This document shows positions 57,053 through 64,000 of a stretch of 64,000 bases of DNA, one piece after another (the stretch's first letter is position 1; each line of letters starts with the position of its first letter). Both the position numbers and the translations under genes were made by a program. Source of the DNA: Paracoccus cavernae (GTDB lineage: Bacteria > Pseudomonadota > Alphaproteobacteria > Rhodobacterales > Rhodobacteraceae); contig JAUFRC010000001.1 of assembly GCA_030410095.1 (NCBI GenBank), positions 2,368,501 to 2,432,500 of the forward strand, written 5' to 3'. The notes beneath the pieces were generated by a model that had not been told where the DNA came from, made no database searches, and saw only the letters and a list, made by a program, of their open reading frames with translations.

Positions 57053-57678
57053 GCGGCACTCCTTGCGGGATTGGCCTCGATACGCAGGCGCAGGATTTCC
57101 AGATCGCGCGATGCGCGGATGCGCTCTGCGGCCGTAGCGCCCTGTGCGATCAGCGCGTGGATCATGGTCAGATCCTTCGCGGGCTGGACCAGCAGGGTCA
57201 GATCGTTGTGGCGCAGGATTTGTGCCTCGGGCTGATCGCAGGTCGTGGCGATCCATGCAGGGGCCGCCGAAACCGGCACCGAGCGCAGCGCGGAAAGTCC
57301 GTCCAAAGCCGGCGGCAGGGCCGCGCCTTCGGCATCGTCCTGCGTCGCGACCCAGATCACGCCGTCCTGCTCGATGGCGCGCCAGGCGGTCGCGCGGATC
57401 GTCGCAGGCGGTTCGAGATCGGGATGGGCGGGGATCTTGCGGCAGATACCCGCGCCGTCATAGCGCCAGCCGTGATAGATGCAGCTGAGCAATTCGCCGC
57501 GCACGAAGCCGTGCGACAGGCGCATGCCGCGATGCGGGCAGCGGTCGATCCATGCCTGCACCTTGCCGGATTCACTGCGCCAAAGGGCGAGATCCTGATC
57601 GTTGCAGGTGACCGGGATCACCAGTCGAGGTGGCAAATCGCAAGCGAGCGCGATGGGCGTCCAGACCGTAGAAGGCAT
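57049..57678 (-). CDS. Stand-alone Rieske [2Fe-2S] protein with oxygenase-like C-terminus
   Basis: A 209-residue protein, frame intact. Rieske ligands are C47, H49, C66 and H69 (DRCPHRGMRLSHG ... SCIYHGWRYDG), followed by KIPAHPDLEPPATIRATAWRAIEQDGVIWVA as in oxygenase alpha subunits. The expected iron domain is missing: only a short tail resembling the end of such oxygenases remains (RHNDLTLLVQPAKDLTMIHALI ... LEILRLRIEA). It overlaps by 4 nt the gene for an oxygenase that lacks exactly this cluster, so it is probably its electron-delivery component. First gene of the unit running to 50833. No reductase gene is in view. Confidence 0.88.
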   Translation of the reverse strand: MPSTVWTPIALACDLPPRLVIPVTCNDQDLALWRSESGKVQAWIDRCPHRGMRLSHGFVRGELLSCIYHGWRYDGAGICRKIPAHPDLEPPATIRATAWRAIEQDGVIWVATQDDAEGAALPPALDGLSALRSVPVSAAPAWIATTCDQPEAQILRHNDLTLLVQPAKDLTMIHALIAQGATAAERIRASRDLEILRLRIEANPARSAA

Positions 57679-57786
57679 TTCAATTCCGTCCAGCTTATTC
57701 AGGCTCTGCCCTACGTCGAAAGGGCGAGAATTTGAAGATGACAGTTTCGTATATCAGCATCCCGCCGAAAAACTGCCCGAGAGAAA

Positions 57787-57816
57787 GGGCGCGGGCCTTT
57801 TGCGCCGCCCGCGCCC
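57787..57816 (-). terminator. Terminator of the acylphosphatase-like gene
   Basis: Perfect 10-bp stem GGGCGCGGGC / GCCCGCGCCC with a 10-nt loop. On the minus strand it is followed by TTTCTCTC, 21 nt after the stop at 57838. Confidence 0.65.
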
Positions 57817-57837
57817 GTAGCGGAGCGCGCACAGGGC

Positions 57838-58056
57838 CTAAACCTCGGGCCGGCTATTGAGCGGCAGGCGGTCGATCTGGTCGACCCAGACCTGAATCGG
57901 CCCCAACAGGCAGGCCATTTCCATCGCGTCAAGCAGCTCTGGCGGGCCGGAAATCACCGCTTCGAGACGGTCGCCCCGCTGTGCCTCGATCCGGCACAAA
58001 AGGCCCAATTTCTGCGCATGTCGTTCAATCCACGGGGGAAACCTGTCGGAATCCAC
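57838..58056 (-). CDS. Acylphosphatase-like small protein with altered active site
   Basis: A 72-residue reading from GTG 58056. The pattern FPPWIERHAQKLGLLCRIEAQRGDRLEAVISGPPELLDAMEMACLLGPIQVWVDQIDR follows acylphosphatase from its first helix to the end. In-frame codons upstream (RFLIEGRV) look like the first strand (usually ISGRVQGVGFR), so the real start may be GTG 58106 if one base is missing near 58080; the length would then be about 90, the family size. The catalytic Arg and Asn positions read DRFP and RIEA, so activity is doubtful. Confidence 0.55.
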   Translation of the reverse strand: MDSDRFPPWIERHAQKLGLLCRIEAQRGDRLEAVISGPPELLDAMEMACLLGPIQVWVDQIDRLPLNSRPEV

Positions 58057-58106
58057 ACGTCCCTCGATCAGGAAACGTTCGCTGGCGAGGGAGCAGGAGC
58101 AGTCAC

Positions 58107-58438
58107 GGCTGATCTTTCGCTTGTGGTGCAGGGGTAAGACTGCGCCAGCCCATGCGGCAAATCAAGGCGCAAGGTCAAGCGCGCGCCCTGCCTTAGGGCA
58201 GTTCCCTCGCCGTTGCAGCCGCTTGGATCCGGTTCCAAACGCCCTGTCAGGCGGCCCCACCTGCGGCATTTCCGCAACATATTTCGCGAGAAATTCACCG
58301 CAGTTTAACCGGATTGCGCATGTTAACGATGCCTTAACCGGCGGGGGCCACCGTGGGCCTCGGTGATTTGCTGCGGCAGGACGCCGCATCATCCGCAACC
58401 GGCACGCCTTTGCGGCCCCACCGCATCCGGAACAGATC
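58107..58438. other. Intergenic region without a recognised gene
   Basis: 332 bp between divergent genes. No tRNA, ORF with coding character, or long inverted repeat was found. The part 58290-58340 (ATTTCGCGAGAAATTCACCG...TTAACC) is locally AT-richer and is the likeliest place for promoters of either side. Confidence 0.5.
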
Positions 58439-59488
58439 ATGAGCCACGACACCCCCGTCGCAATCGCGATTCCCGTGCTCGACCGTCCCGCCCAGATCGG
58501 CCCCGCGATCGAGGCCGCCTTGGCGCAATCCCATCCCGATTGTCTTGTGATCGCCATCGATGACGGATCAAAAGGCGGTGCGGCGGGCGCGACCTGGGCC
58601 GCGATGCGGCGCTTTGCCCCCATCCCCGCGTGGCGCTGATCCGGCTTGCCCGCAATCTCGGAACAGGTCGGGCCAAGAATGTGGCGATTGCTTTGGCGGG
58701 GCGGCGCGCGATCAGCTTTCACGATTCCGACGACCGCCCCCACACCGACAAGCTGCTGCGCCAGTCGCGCGTGCTCGCCCTGCGCGGATTGCGCGGCGAT
58801 GCGGGGCTGAATTGGGGGTGATCGGTCGCGCGGCGGGAGCGGAGCTGCAAATCGGCGCGGTCTTTTGCCACCACGACCTCATCCTGCCCGACGGCTCGCG
58901 GCGTACCATCCGGCGCGAGATCTCGATGGTCGACGACCTCTTTCCCAATGCCCAGCCCGAACCGGCGGCGGGCGATTGGCTCCATATCAACTCGGGGCTT
59001 TTCGCGCCGGCAGTCTTTCGCGAGCTGGGCGGCTATGCCGACAGCGTCGAAGAGGACCGTGACCTGCGGAACCGCCTGCTGATGTCGGGCCAGATCCTGC
59101 GGGTGATCGAAGAGCCGCTGCTCACCAAAATCGAAACCGCGGGCTCGCTGACCCTCTCGCCCGAAACGGGTTACGACAGCCCCCGCCGCAGAGCCGACCG
59201 CCACGCGATCTGGCGCGCGGTCGAAGACTGGTTCGCCACCCGCCGTATCGCGCCGCGCCCGATCGATCTGCCGCACGACTGTCTGGCCGAAATCACCAAT
59301 CCCGCCGCCCTTGCCCTTTCGGAAGCCGCGATGACCGCGCCATGCCGTGCCATGCTGGCGGCCATGCTCTCGGCCATGCTGGCGGAGGCGCCGGCCTCCC
59401 GCGCCCCGCTGCGGGTTCCTCTTTCCCGCCGCCCCGCTCCGGCCGCTCCGCGGCGGGCCCCACCGCCGAGATCGAAGCGGCCCTCTGA
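58439..59488 (+). CDS. Glycosyltransferase family 2 protein
   Basis: About 350 residues. GT-A fold start VAIAIPVLDRPAQIGPAIEAALAQSHPDCLVIAIDDGS, then LIRLARNLGTGRAKNVAIALAGRRAISFHDSDDRPHTDKL with the DxD-like HDSDD metal site, and HINSGLFAPAVFRELGGYADSVEEDRDLRNRLLMSG near the acceptor end. Breaks, one base each, at about 58620 (RRFAPHPRVALIRLARN) and 58818 (NWGVIGRAAGAELQ). The 3' end is uncertain: one frame stops at 59486-59488 (TAEIEAAL), the present frame stays open to 59612 through low-complexity Arg/Pro. Donor and acceptor unknown. Confidence 0.75.
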
Positions 59489-59694
59489 GGGGCAAAGCAG
59501 GCCAAACCCTGTGACAAGGGGCCGCAGGGCCCTCAGCCTTCAGTCGCAATTCGGGCGGCGGGCCGCAATCTCCGCTTGCCGTCGGCGCAAAGCTTCGCGA
59601 GAATATGTCTAGTGATATTCAAATTCAAACGATCCGGTTCGCCCTGCAAACGCTTCGGCGCAAGGGGCCGGGCCCTTCCTATCCAGAGCAACTG

Positions 59695-60990
59695 ATGGCA
59701 CATGCACTCATTATCGGCGCGGGCGTAATAGGCTGCGCAACCGCCTATGAATTGGCGAAATCGGGCTGGCAGGTCACCGTCGTCGACAAGGCGCCCGAGG
59801 CAGGCTACGGCTCGACCTCGAACTCTTCGGCCGTGATCCGCATCAACTATTCGGTCTACGAATCCTGCGCTTTGGCCTATGAGGGCTGGAATTACTGGAG
59901 CAACTGGGCCGATTACGTCAAACTCGACGAGGGCCGCCCGCTCGCGATCTATCACGAGACCGGCAATCTGGTGATCAAATCAGATTCCAACGGCTATCTC
60001 GAAAACGTCATGGCGATGATGGACCAGATCGGCTGCGCCTATACGCAGGTCGCGACCGCCGATCTCGGGACCTATCTGCCCGGCGCCGATCCCCAGCGCT
60101 ACGCCCCCGCCAAACGCCCCGAAGACGACGGTTTTTGCGAGCCGACCGGCGGCGAGATCGCTGGCGCGGTGCATTTCGCGCAGGCGGGCTATGTCAACGA
60201 TCCCAAGCTTGCCGCGCAGAACCTGCAATGGGCGGCCGAGGCCCATGGCGCAACCTTCCGTTTCCGCACCAAGGTCGAAGCGATCGAGACCGCGAACGGC
60301 CGCGTCAGCGGTCTGCGGCTGGACGACGGCACGGTTCTGGCGGGCGATGTCGTGGTGAACGTCGGCGGGCCGTGGTCGGCGGGGCTGAACCGCATGGCGG
60401 GCGTCACCGAAGGCATGACCGTCCATACCCGCGCCAACCGCCAGGAGGTCGCCTATATCGCCGGTCCGGTGAATATGGACTACCGCAAGGACGGCATCAT
60501 CGTCGCCGATGCCGATACCGAGATCTATCTGCGCCCCGATCCCGTCGGCATCTGCATCGGCTCGACCGATCCGCAATGCGACGAGCGCATCTGGGTCGAC
60601 GACCCCGATCAGGTCGATACGCGCTTCACCGACGAATGGACCACGATCGTGATGCGCGCCGCGCAACGTCTTCCCGAACTGCGCATCCCCGGTCAGGCGA
60701 GCGGTGTGGTCGCGATGTACGACGTCTCGGACGACTGGCTGCCGATCTACGACAAATCCGATCTGCCGGGCTTTTACATGGCCTGTGGATCCTCGGGGAA
60801 CCAGTTCAAGAACGCGCCGGTTGCAGGCAAGATCATGGCCAAGATCATCGGCGAATGCGAGGCGGGCCACGATCACGACGCCGATCCGGTCCGCTTCCAT
60901 CTCGAGCATATCGACCGCGAGATCAGCCTCGGCACCTATAGCCGCAAACGCGCGATCAATACGGAATCGAGCTTTTCGGTGATGGGCTGA
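59695..60990 (+). CDS. DadA/sarcosine-oxidase-like FAD-dependent oxidoreductase
   Basis: A 431-residue D-amino-acid-oxidase-superfamily enzyme, likely oxidising an amine or N-methyl amino acid. FAD motif MAHALIIGAGVIGCATAYELAKSGWQVTVVDKAPEAGYGSTSNSSAVIR, middle region GGEIAGAVHFAQAGYVNDPKLAAQNLQWAAEAHGATF, VVVNVGGPWSAGLNRMAG, and the C-terminal flavin loop GFYMACGSSGNQFKNAPVAGKIMAKII. The frame is intact. ATG 59695 starts directly at the Rossmann strand; an in-frame ATG at 59605 would add 30 unlikely residues. The substrate is not decidable. Confidence 0.88.
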   Translation: MAHALIIGAGVIGCATAYELAKSGWQVTVVDKAPEAGYGSTSNSSAVIRINYSVYESCALAYEGWNYWSNWADYVKLDEGRPLAIYHETGNLVIKSDSNGYLENVMAMMDQIGCAYTQVATADLGTYLPGADPQRYAPAKRPEDDGFCEPTGGEIAGAVHFAQAGYVNDPKLAAQNLQWAAEAHGATFRFRTKVEAIETANGRVSGLRLDDGTVLAGDVVVNVGGPWSAGLNRMAGVTEGMTVHTRANRQEVAYIAGPVNMDYRKDGIIVADADTEIYLRPDPVGICIGSTDPQCDERIWVDDPDQVDTRFTDEWTTIVMRAAQRLPELRIPGQASGVVAMYDVSDDWLPIYDKSDLPGFYMACGSSGNQFKNAPVAGKIMAKIIGECEAGHDHDADPVRFHLEHIDREISLGTYSRKRAINTESSFSVMG

Positions 60991-60997
60991 ACGCAAA

Positions 60998-61020
60998 GGG
61001 CCGCGCTTTCCGCGCGGCCC
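60998..61020. terminator. Bidirectional hairpin between convergent genes
   Basis: Perfect 9-bp stem GGGCCGCGC / GCGCGGCCC with 5-nt loop TTTCC. On the minus strand TTTGCGTT follows, so it may end the carbonic anhydrase gene; on the plus strand it lies 8 nt after the oxidoreductase stop without a T-run. Confidence 0.6.
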
Positions 61021-61051
61021 CGATTGCCTGGGGTATTGTTTGACAGCCCCT

Positions 61052-61723
61052 TCAGACGAGGGTGAAATCGTCCTTTTCGCCGTCATATTGCCACAGACCG
61101 CCATCGCCGATCTCGTGCAGGACGCCGTGGAGCGACAGCTCGCCCGCCTCGACCGCCGCTTTCACGAAGGGGAAGGTCATCAGGTTTTCCAGCGAGATCA
61201 GAACCGCCTGACGCTCGAGCGCGCGGATCTGCTGTTCCTCGGGCAGATCGACCACGCGGTCGTAACCGGGGCGCAGAACATCCATCCAGCGGCCGACGAA
61301 GCTGGTCTTTTCCTCAAGCTCCGGCGCGCGACCCGAGCACATGTCGTGACAGCCCTGGACGCCGCCGCAATTGGTGTGGCCGACGATCACGAGATGCGCA
61401 ACCTTCAGCGCCGTCACCGCATATTCCACCGCAGCCGAGGTCCCGTGCTGCAGCCCGTCGGGCGCATAGGAAGGCACGAGGTTGGCGATATTGCGGTGGA
61501 TGAAAAACTCGCCCGATTCAGCGCCGAAGATCGAGGTCACATGCACGCGCGAGTCGCAGCAGGCGATCACCATGGCCCGCGGACGCTGTCCGTCTTCTGC
61601 CAAACGTCGGAACCAGGCCTTGTTCTCCATGAAGCTGGTCGCCTTCCAGCCGTGGTAGCGCTGGACAAGGTAATGCGGCAGCAGATGTGCGTCTTTCATG
61701 GCAGACTCGCTTTCTTTTGCCAT
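61052..61723 (-). CDS. Beta-class carbonic anhydrase
   Basis: A 223-residue zinc enzyme for CO2/bicarbonate exchange. Zinc ligands C55 (ACCDSR, with D57 and R59), H116 and C119 (GHTNCGGVQGC); HYLVQRYHGWKATSFMENKAWFRRLAEDGQRPRAMVIACC and FFIHRNIANLVPSY are family blocks. The start at 61723 has GGGGG 8 nt upstream and gives a family-like N-terminus; in-frame ATGs lie at 61774 and 61801. The frame is intact. Confidence 0.93.
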   Translation of the reverse strand: MAKESESAMKDAHLLPHYLVQRYHGWKATSFMENKAWFRRLAEDGQRPRAMVIACCDSRVHVTSIFGAESGEFFIHRNIANLVPSYAPDGLQHGTSAAVEYAVTALKVAHLVIVGHTNCGGVQGCHDMCSGRAPELEEKTSFVGRWMDVLRPGYDRVVDLPEEQQIRALERQAVLISLENLMTFPFVKAAVEAGELSLHGVLHEIGDGGLWQYDGEKDDFTLV

Positions 61724-61838
61724 GTTGATAGCCCCCGGATGGATAAAGTTCGAGCCTTTTATTGGGGCAGACATAACGTTTTCTTGACGCTCTGCTGTCA
61801 TCTCTGGCCCGTGAATGCGAACGAAAAACGGTGATGAG

Positions 61839-62217
61839 TTGACTACGCATGTGGCAAATCTTGCAGTCGAAGAGGAAATCCAGGTTGATCAGCAGCGCGT
61901 CAAAGAGATCGTCGCCGAGCTGGGGAAATGGCCGCATCCAACCTGATCGTCGCCGCGATGGAGCAGCTTTCGCTGGCCCTGCGGCAAGCCTTGCGGGCGG
62001 CGGCGCAAAACGACAAGGCGCAGATCGCGGCCCATGCCGACCGGCTCTCCAAACTCGCCTGGCAGATCGGATTGGTGACCTTGGCGGGGTGGCGGTGGAT
62101 GTCGGGCGTTGCTCGGAAAGCGGCGACATGCAGGCACTTTCGGCAACTCTGGCGCGGCTCGAACGCGTGGCGAACCGTTCCCTGACCGAGATATGGGACA
62201 GCGATCTCGAACCATGA
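61839..62217 (+). CDS. Small helical protein of unknown function
   Basis: About 126 residues; I do not recognise the family. After repair of two one-base losses (about 61930, ELGEMAASNLIV; about 62093, LAGVAVDVGRCSES) it reads as a helical, soluble protein: LAVEEEIQVDQQRVKEIVAEL, AAMEQLSLALRQALRAAAQNDKAQIAAHADRLSKLAWQIGLVTLAG, DMQALSATLARLERVANRSLTEIWD. The TTG start is provisional. Divergent from carbonic anhydrase. Amphipathic heptads suggest dimerisation, but nothing more can be said. Confidence 0.6.
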
Positions 62218-62417
62218 CGGCGCAAGCGGAGGAGCGGGTCCCGCAGTGGTCCGGCCGCAAGGCATGCTGCCGCCAAACCGGTGCCGCAAGGGCTGTCTGA
62301 GGCCCGCCCTTGCAGCAGGCGGGGACCGGACATGCGCGGGCAGCCCCTTCTCTGCCCTTGCAGCCGGATATGGTGGCGCTACCCTGTCGCTCTCGAAAAA
62401 TCTGACCGAGGTCTGCC

Positions 62418-63815
62418 ATGACACCCGAATTTGCCCCCGCCTCTTCGTCCAGCCTGCCGCTTTGGCTGGTGCACAGCGACAGCGACGGGCCGCTCTACCC
62501 GCAGGCCACCCCCGCCGAGGCCGCAATCTGGGGCAAAGCCAACGGGTTTACGGCCAAAGCCGGCCAGATTCTGGTTCTTCCTGCGGCGGATGGCAGCATC
62601 AAGGGCGCGTTTTTCGGCCTTGGTCCGATTGATCAGGCCCGCCCCGCGCGCGAACGCTATCCTCTGGCCCGTGCCGCCGATGGTCTGCCCGCAGGCGATT
62701 GGCATATCGCCGATGCCCCCGAAGGCGTCGATCTGTCGCTGGCGGCATTTTCATGGCTTTTGTCGGCCTATCGTTTCGACCGCTACAAATCGGCTGCGCC
62801 CGCGCGCGCCCGTCTCGTTTGCCCCGAGGGCGTGGATGCCGGGCGCGTCCTTGCCATGATCGCCGGCGAATATCTGGCGCGCGATCTCATCAATACGCCG
62901 ACCTCGGATATGGGGCCCGACGATCTCGAGGCAGCCGCCCGCGCTTTGGCGATGCGTCACGGCGCGAGCATCTCGGTCATCGCGGGCGATGATCTGCTGG
63001 CGCAGAATTTCCCGATGATCCATGCGGTCGGCCGCGCCGGTGCGCAAGCGCCGCGCCTGCTCGATCTGCGCTTCCCCGGCACCGGCCCCAAGGTCACTCT
63101 GGTCGGCAAGGGCGTGTGTTTCGACACCGGCGGGCTGGATATCAAGCCGCCCTCGTCGATGTTGCTGATGAAGAAGGATATGGGCGGCGCGGCCTCGGCC
63201 ATGGGACTAAGCGAGATGCTGGCCCGCCTTGGCCTGACCGCGAACATCAGCCTGCGCGTGCTGCTGCCGGTGGTGGAAAACGCGATTGCCGGCAATGCCT
63301 TCCGTCCGGGCGACGTCCTGACCAGCCGCAAGGGCCTCACGGTCGAGATCAACAATACCGATGCCGAAGGCCGACTGATCCTCGCCGATGCGCTCGCCCT
63401 CGCCGAAGAGGAGGCGCCCGATTTCCTCGTCTCGATGGCAACGCTGACGGGCGCGGCGCGTGTGGCGCTCGGCCCCGATCTTCCGCCGTTTTTCTGCGAT
63501 GACGACGCCATTGCCGCCGCGATCCAGGCGGCCGGCGCGCGCGCCTATGACCCTGTGTGGCGCATGCCCTTCTGGGAGCCCTACGAAAACCTGATCGAGC
63601 CGCAGATCGCCGATCTCGACAATGCGCCTTCGGGTGGCTTCGCGGGCGCGATCACCGCCGCGCTTTTCCTGCGCCGCTTTGCAGGCAAGGCACGCCATTA
63701 CGCGCATTTCGACATCTACGGCTGGCAGCCCGCAGGCGCGCCCGCACGTCCCAAAGGCGGCACCGGCCAAGCGATGCGTACCCTGCTCGAGGCCCTGCCC
63801 GAGGTGCTGAAATGA
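62418..63815 (+). CDS. M17-family leucyl aminopeptidase
   Basis: A 465-residue metallopeptidase that removes N-terminal residues from peptides in the cytosol. The N-terminal part is variable; the C-terminal catalytic domain has LVGKGVCFDTGGLDIKP, LLMKKDMGGAASAMG, GNAFRPGDVLTSRKGLTVEINNTDAEGRLILADALAL (the NTDAEGRL signature) and ATLTGAARVALGPDLPPFF. The two-metal ligands are D/E in these motifs. The frame is intact. The stop overlaps the NlpC/P60 start (ATGA), an arrangement common in Rhodobacteraceae. Confidence 0.95.
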   Translation: MTPEFAPASSSSLPLWLVHSDSDGPLYPQATPAEAAIWGKANGFTAKAGQILVLPAADGSIKGAFFGLGPIDQARPARERYPLARAADGLPAGDWHIADAPEGVDLSLAAFSWLLSAYRFDRYKSAAPARARLVCPEGVDAGRVLAMIAGEYLARDLINTPTSDMGPDDLEAAARALAMRHGASISVIAGDDLLAQNFPMIHAVGRAGAQAPRLLDLRFPGTGPKVTLVGKGVCFDTGGLDIKPPSSMLLMKKDMGGAASAMGLSEMLARLGLTANISLRVLLPVVENAIAGNAFRPGDVLTSRKGLTVEINNTDAEGRLILADALALAEEEAPDFLVSMATLTGAARVALGPDLPPFFCDDDAIAAAIQAAGARAYDPVWRMPFWEPYENLIEPQIADLDNAPSGGFAGAITAALFLRRFAGKARHYAHFDIYGWQPAGAPARPKGGTGQAMRTLLEALPEVLK

Positions 63816-64000
63816 CTGCGCCTGCCGTGAACACCACCGACCGCCGCCTGACCCCGCGACAGATCGCGTGGCGCTCGAAAGCCTGCGCGGCCTGCTCGAA
63901 CGACCCGCCTATACTGCGGGCACGCCCGCACGACTGGGCGTTGCCGTGGCCGATCTTTGCCGCGAAATCGGCGGCGCACGCGACCGCCAGACCAATTTCG
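63812..64000 (+). CDS. NlpC/P60-family protein, N-terminal part
   Basis: The first ~63 residues of a protein cut by the window edge. With one C restored at about 63857 (LTPATDRVALESLRGLLERP), it reads MTAPAVNTTDRRLTP ... ARLGVAVADLCREIGGARDRQTNF, the N-terminus (dipeptide/SH3-like) of the NlpC/P60 endopeptidases that follow leucyl aminopeptidase in relatives. The catalytic Cys/His domain would be downstream of the window. Confidence 0.72.
   Translation, partial: MTAPAVNTTDRRLTPRQIAWRSKACAACSNDPPILRARPHDWALPWPIFAAKSAAHATARPIS

Overview
The window is GC-rich (about two thirds G+C), densely packed DNA from an alphaproteobacterium, most probably Rhodobacteraceae/Paracoccaceae. The order ispE, pdxJ-acpS-lepB-rnc-era-DUF1491, the block HDAC-like/xseB/ispA/dxs, the heme-uptake genes hmuSTUV with a TonB receptor, a cobalamin-riboswitch bluB and the leucyl aminopeptidase/NlpC-P60 pair all fit that family. 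I cannot fix the genus. It reads as chromosome: there are no insertion sequences, phage genes or CRISPR arrays.

Layout. 1-11.9 kb: end of ETF-QO, a TPR protein, isoprenoid/PLP/lipid/RNA housekeeping genes, gyrB and an outer-membrane beta-barrel. 12-17.7 kb: EamA exporter, HU, AMP nucleosidase, LLM flavin oxidoreductase, SDR, SH3 protein. 17.7-25.7 kb: minus-strand run HDAC-like - xseB - ispA - dxs - mrr - VIT, then mtaB, dapF and tRNA-Lys. 25.9-31.8 kb: a two-component system divergent from a lipid-A/polyprenyl-sugar modification operon (LAB_N, GT39, GT2, UDP-uronate epimerase). 31.8-34.1 kb: cobalamin riboswitch, bluB and a class V aminotransferase. 34.1-44.4 kb: heme uptake (hmuSTUV, TonB-dependent receptor, siderophore-interacting protein, exbB-exbD-tonB). 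44.5-50.8 kb: SDR, ArsR-like regulator with a palindromic operator, ABM protein, oxyR/katA pair, glpD. 50.8-57.7 kb: one minus-strand unit of a Rieske protein, a Rieske-less oxygenase, a GST-like protein and a BMP-type four-gene ABC importer. 57.8-64 kb: acylphosphatase-like protein, glycosyltransferase, FAD oxidoreductase, carbonic anhydrase, aminopeptidase, start of an NlpC/P60 protein.

The most interesting locus is the split oxygenase unit. The catalytic subunit keeps a mononuclear-iron site but has no Rieske cluster motif. The overlapping upstream gene supplies the Rieske cluster, and the overlapping downstream gene is GST-like. This recalls the NdmC/NdmD/NdmE methylxanthine N7-demethylase arrangement, here next to a purine-nucleoside-type importer. 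Substrate assignment is inference.

Sequence quality matters. More than half of the protein genes, including gyrB, era, lepB, acpS and dapF, are interrupted by frameshifts. Nearly all are explained by one missing base in a short homopolymer, and seven are a GANTC site read as GATC. I treat these as consensus errors, give each gene its full extent as CDS, and state where the frame breaks. Protein descriptions use the frame-corrected reading.
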